A stretch of DNA of 64,000 bases from NCBI GenBank assembly GCA_907164885.2, contig OU015493.1, forward strand, positions 124,005,070 to 124,069,069. Direction: 5' to 3'. The notes under the pieces were generated by a model. It did not search any database. It was given only the letters and a program-made list of their open reading frames with translations, and had not been told where the DNA came from. The stretch's first letter is position 1. Each line of letters opens with the position of its first letter. This DNA is from Dolomedes plantarius (lineage: Eukaryota; Arthropoda; Arachnida; Araneae; Dolomedidae). The translations under genes and the position numbers were made by a program. Shown in pieces: positions 60,791-64,000 of the stretch.

Positions 60791-61532
60791 TTTTAAAAAC
60801 ATATAAAATAATGACGACAGCAAAAAAAGTGTCATTCACTGTAATATATTTTAAATAAATAAAAAAGATATGGGGTTGTACTTTTACACTAACTTATTAG
60901 ATAAACCTGTTCTTCCAATGTTAAAACCAGCCATTTTCAGCGGCCTGGTAGATCTAGAGCTTAATAGAAAAAAATATATCAGCTAGAAAAAAAAATAGTG
61001 AAATTTTATAATACTTTCACGAAAACTGGAAGGAAAAACATATATGACGTAGATTTTATGCTAAAATCTACAACTTCGAGCAGAATACTAATGGGAATGT
61101 GACCTTTGATAATTAAAGTAATATGCTGCTAAACACGGAGGCGGGGCTGTAACACGGATATGTGTAGCTTTCGTTAAAAGGGAAAATCTTGAAATATATA
61201 CGTATTAATCATAGTTACTTTTAAAACAGCACTACCTCAATGATTTCTTTTTTTAAAAATTGTTTCTATACTATTTCTGAACACATATATAATATTATCA
61301 ATTTTAATGACAAGACTTTTTTTTCACTAAAATTGTTATTGAATTTAAATGCAGTTGCCGAAGCACTGTATGTAAGCAAAATTGACAATAATTGCTACAT
61401 AATTCTACCTTATTAGACCAGATACGAATCTTTTTAGAGGTGGCAATCGAACGAAACCTTTCATACGTGGTTTTACTTTATTACAGTAATATATTATTGC
61501 CTTAATTAAAATGAATGTATTGGAAATTAATA
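60791..61532. other. AT-rich stretch with no recognisable gene
   Basis: Nothing recognised. Confidence 0.6.
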
Positions 61533-61663
61533 TGTAATAACCCCGTGGGGTCGTTAAGACTGTGATCGTATATAAGTACCTTTGCGTCGCGTACTAATGG
61601 TATAAGTGTAGAAATAAACCAAGAAATTTTAAGAAATAATCTAAGGTGGAAGTAGGTCTTACA
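61533..61663 (+). mobile_element. Very short solo LTR candidate, 131 bp
   Basis: It opens TGTAATAACCCCGTGGGG and closes GTAGGTCTTACA, so the TGTAA/TTACA ends are perfectly inverted. A TATATAAG box at about 61569 and an AATAAA signal at about 61613 are in promoter-to-poly-A order. The first 30 bases hold the palindrome CCCCGTGGGG. No clear 5-bp target duplication is seen. Copia-like elements often have LTRs of this size. Confidence 0.4.
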
Positions 61664-63529
61664 TACACTCATACAGAGTTTTCAGTTAGATTTGATTAGG
61701 GTACAATGCAATTACCTTTAACGTAACAAGCTGTAAATTTAATACAAATAGAACAATCACAATATAATACAAGTTGGACAGATTTGAGAAAATACAGCAG
61801 CAACAGGTATGGAAACGTTTCCCATCTATTAAATCCTCGAGTTGATAAGACATTTTAGTTGAAGGATAAAATATAAAAAGAGGCCATTAAAGGGAATTCT
61901 AAACAAAAAAAGGGATGTTAAATCCACTAATACCTCCCTCAGCTGACTTTTACTAAGAGTGCACAAAAGTGCTATGTCATCGTGTTAATGTGTATTAATT
62001 TAATTTTAATTTTGGCAGTAATTAATACAATTTTTTTAATCTATTTGGAAGTAAATTTCTCTTTTTAGATTTATATTGCTAAACTGTTTTCGTACACAGA
62101 ACATATTGTGTTAAACTTTAGTCATCATGAGAATATAAGTAAAATTACTAAATACAGTACTGATATCAAAGAACTAACAAAGTTGCCGTTCTTTAATAGA
62201 TTTACCTTTAAATGATTTTAAATACTTATAAAACGTAGAGAGCTAGGTCGGAAATTGAAAATCCTTCCTTAACAAGAAAGAGAATTAGCATTTTCCTTAA
62301 AAACATATGGTGCCGATCTGTTTTTAAATAACGTGAAGTGTTTAGATCTGGAAACAAATGATTTCTATCCGAAAGAAAATCCCCCTAAAGAAATATAATT
62401 AAATTATTTGTAACCCATTATTAAAAGTTTACGTGCAAACATTGATCTAAAATTTAAATTCTGTGTTTTTCGCCATTCCCATTAACTGAAACCGCTTTTA
62501 ATGAACAAAAAGCAAAATCACTTAATGCATATGTGTTCTAACTCAAGATTAAATATAATAAACGCGGTGAATTTTTATTAAAAAGCGTGTTTCGCATGGC
62601 CTCTACCACACGCGAGTAACAGAATTTTTTTTTCCCGCGGGGTAAGACCTTAATAGTTCAACTTCTGAACTATAATCAAGGCAAAATTACCATGATAATG
62701 AGAAAAATTTTTGCGGCAAATTAGAAAATTTAATTAATTTACACAACACTGCCATTGAGCATAAACATTGTTTCTTTTTTAAATTTTAAAGTAAACATTT
62801 TCAGCTTTTAATAATATTTATTTGCACGGTTTTAAAGTTCATTTTGTTCGGGAACATTCAAGAGAGAGTGTATTCTTAATACACATTTTGAAAGTTGCTT
62901 CTCCAAACAAAGTGTTTTCCTCCCATATCATTATTCATAATATTAATACGTATTTATTCCTTAGTAAAGGGGGTGAAAATAAATAATTCATTTAAATTAC
63001 TATCAGCAAATTATAGGGGCAATAAAGAAAACACGTGTTTCGTTGAATTTTATTTTATTTTATTGATGATTTAACCTATTAGAACTATGAGAAACCACCG
63101 AATATGATTCCATTTATAATTTGCGATAGATTGGTTATATTTAACCTTTAAAAACACGCGTAACATCGCATAACGTATGCGACTACGTTTAAAACGTCAA
63201 TTTGGAGGAAATTTCCGAACTTTATTCCTGTTTTTTAAAGAATGTGAATTTATGTTGCTGAATCTACTTTTATTTTTGCTGTACCGTCATTAGAAATGAA
63301 ATCAGTGAGACTTAAAGATGTTCGGCAGTAGTCAATTTCAATGAAAGTGGAAACTTTAATTGCTTTTTCTGAAGGACATATTTTTTTCATTAAAAATGTA
63401 TACGACCATCGTGAGAACTGAAAATAGAGTCATGATATGTATATGAAATTTTTCAGATATTTTTTCATAATACTCAGAATGTCATGAGCAACACATTAGG
63501 CTCTAGGTATGTTATCTGGGGTTTAATGT
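61664..63529. other. AT-rich stretch with no recognisable gene
   Basis: Nothing recognised until the LINE segment begins. Confidence 0.6.
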
Positions 63530-64000
63530 AGTTCCACCTCCTCATGGTTCACCCTGGATAACGTCTTTGACGGCCAAGTGAACTACAGTTTTGGCATGCG
63601 ATCTTTTACTGCTTCTGATTATTTGGATCTTAGTTTTCTACAGCGGAATGCGGATGATTTGTCCCCGACTAAAAAGGCTGATCTTCAGGAAATTCTCTTG
63701 AAACTTGATATTGATGTCTTTATCATCATGGATGCAAATCCTACTGATTAACAATTGAAATTTTTCCCATTTCCAGGGTATGTAACCTACTTCCTAAATT
63801 TAGGCAGGTTGCCAGTAGTATCTTGGTCGGAGTTAAACATGATCTTACAACTGATTTTGAGGTTGTTAAGACTATGGAAGAAACTATAGATAAGAGTGAA
63901 AATTTAAAAATTAAGGTTTGGAAAAATAAAGGCCTTTTTAAGATCCATGCTGTCTATATTCCTCCCGGTAGCAAACCTGACCTATCAATCCTAACCATCG
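63530..64000 (+). pseudogene. LINE ORF2 endonuclease region, cut by window edge
   Basis: Two plus-strand frames give one LINE-like product. The first includes WFTLDNVFDGQVNYSFGMRS and DLQEILLKLDIDVFIIMDAN then a TAA stop, followed by KFFPFPGYVTYFL. After a one-base shift near 63793 it continues as ILVGVKHDLTTDFEVVKTM and KGLFKIHAVYIPPGSKPDLS. This matches the start of an apurinic-type endonuclease domain, which nicks target DNA for reverse transcription. At least one stop and one frameshift make it a pseudogene so far. The reverse transcriptase would lie beyond 64000. The upstream limit is not sharp. Confidence 0.6.

Overview
Overview. The window is AT-rich eukaryotic DNA packed with microsatellites and decayed transposable elements. 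I can support no intact host protein-coding gene in it. The repeat types (RNase H-bearing LINE, Tc1/mariner, Tigger/pogo, TTAA-target MITEs, Helitrons, tRNA-headed SINEs, short LTRs) fit an arthropod. The dominant Helitron family resembles repeats I associate with spider genomes, but that is memory-based inference and was not checked. The ordinary sequence is probably intergenic or intronic.

Layout. 1-6600: a putative solo LTR (2555-3594) with a heat-shock-type promoter and a tRNA-like insert. 6600-16500: SINEs, a Tc1 remnant (minus, 8600-9340), a TTAA-flanked MITE (12643-13033), three minus-strand Helitrons (11356-12136, 14362-15194, 15195-16092; the last two abut head-to-tail) and a SINE with a 7-bp target duplication (16115-16451). 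19390-23720: a locally duplicated mariner remnant, a fourth Helitron, a SINE and a truncated Tc1-type HTH reading frame. 26700-31515: a long TA array, a 312-bp solo LTR, a pogo-type MITE and a minus-strand LTR split by a TTAA-flanked element.

33900-51100: a dispersed repeat with three copies (11093, 33932, and 45682-47601 split by a TA array and a mariner), more MITEs, a complete mariner-superfamily transposon with about 200-bp inverted ends and a transposase gene carrying two stops (45966-47499), a second SINE copy, a full-length pogo MITE and a tRNA-like SINE near a 30-bp direct repeat. 52790-60800: a LINE RNase H remnant containing a GC-rich palindrome, an internally deleted Tc1, mariner tails, and a nest of three Helitrons. 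One of these carries a complete Tigger/pogo transposon (transposase with four stops) and another carries a solo LTR. The last 470 bases enter a LINE endonuclease region cut by the window edge.

How it works together. These are layered insertions, and their nesting gives relative ages: Helitrons are older than the Tigger and LTR inside them, and the 33932-type repeat is older than the mariner. The non-autonomous families (Helitron, MITEs, SINEs) must have relied on enzymes encoded elsewhere. None of the transposases seen here is intact.
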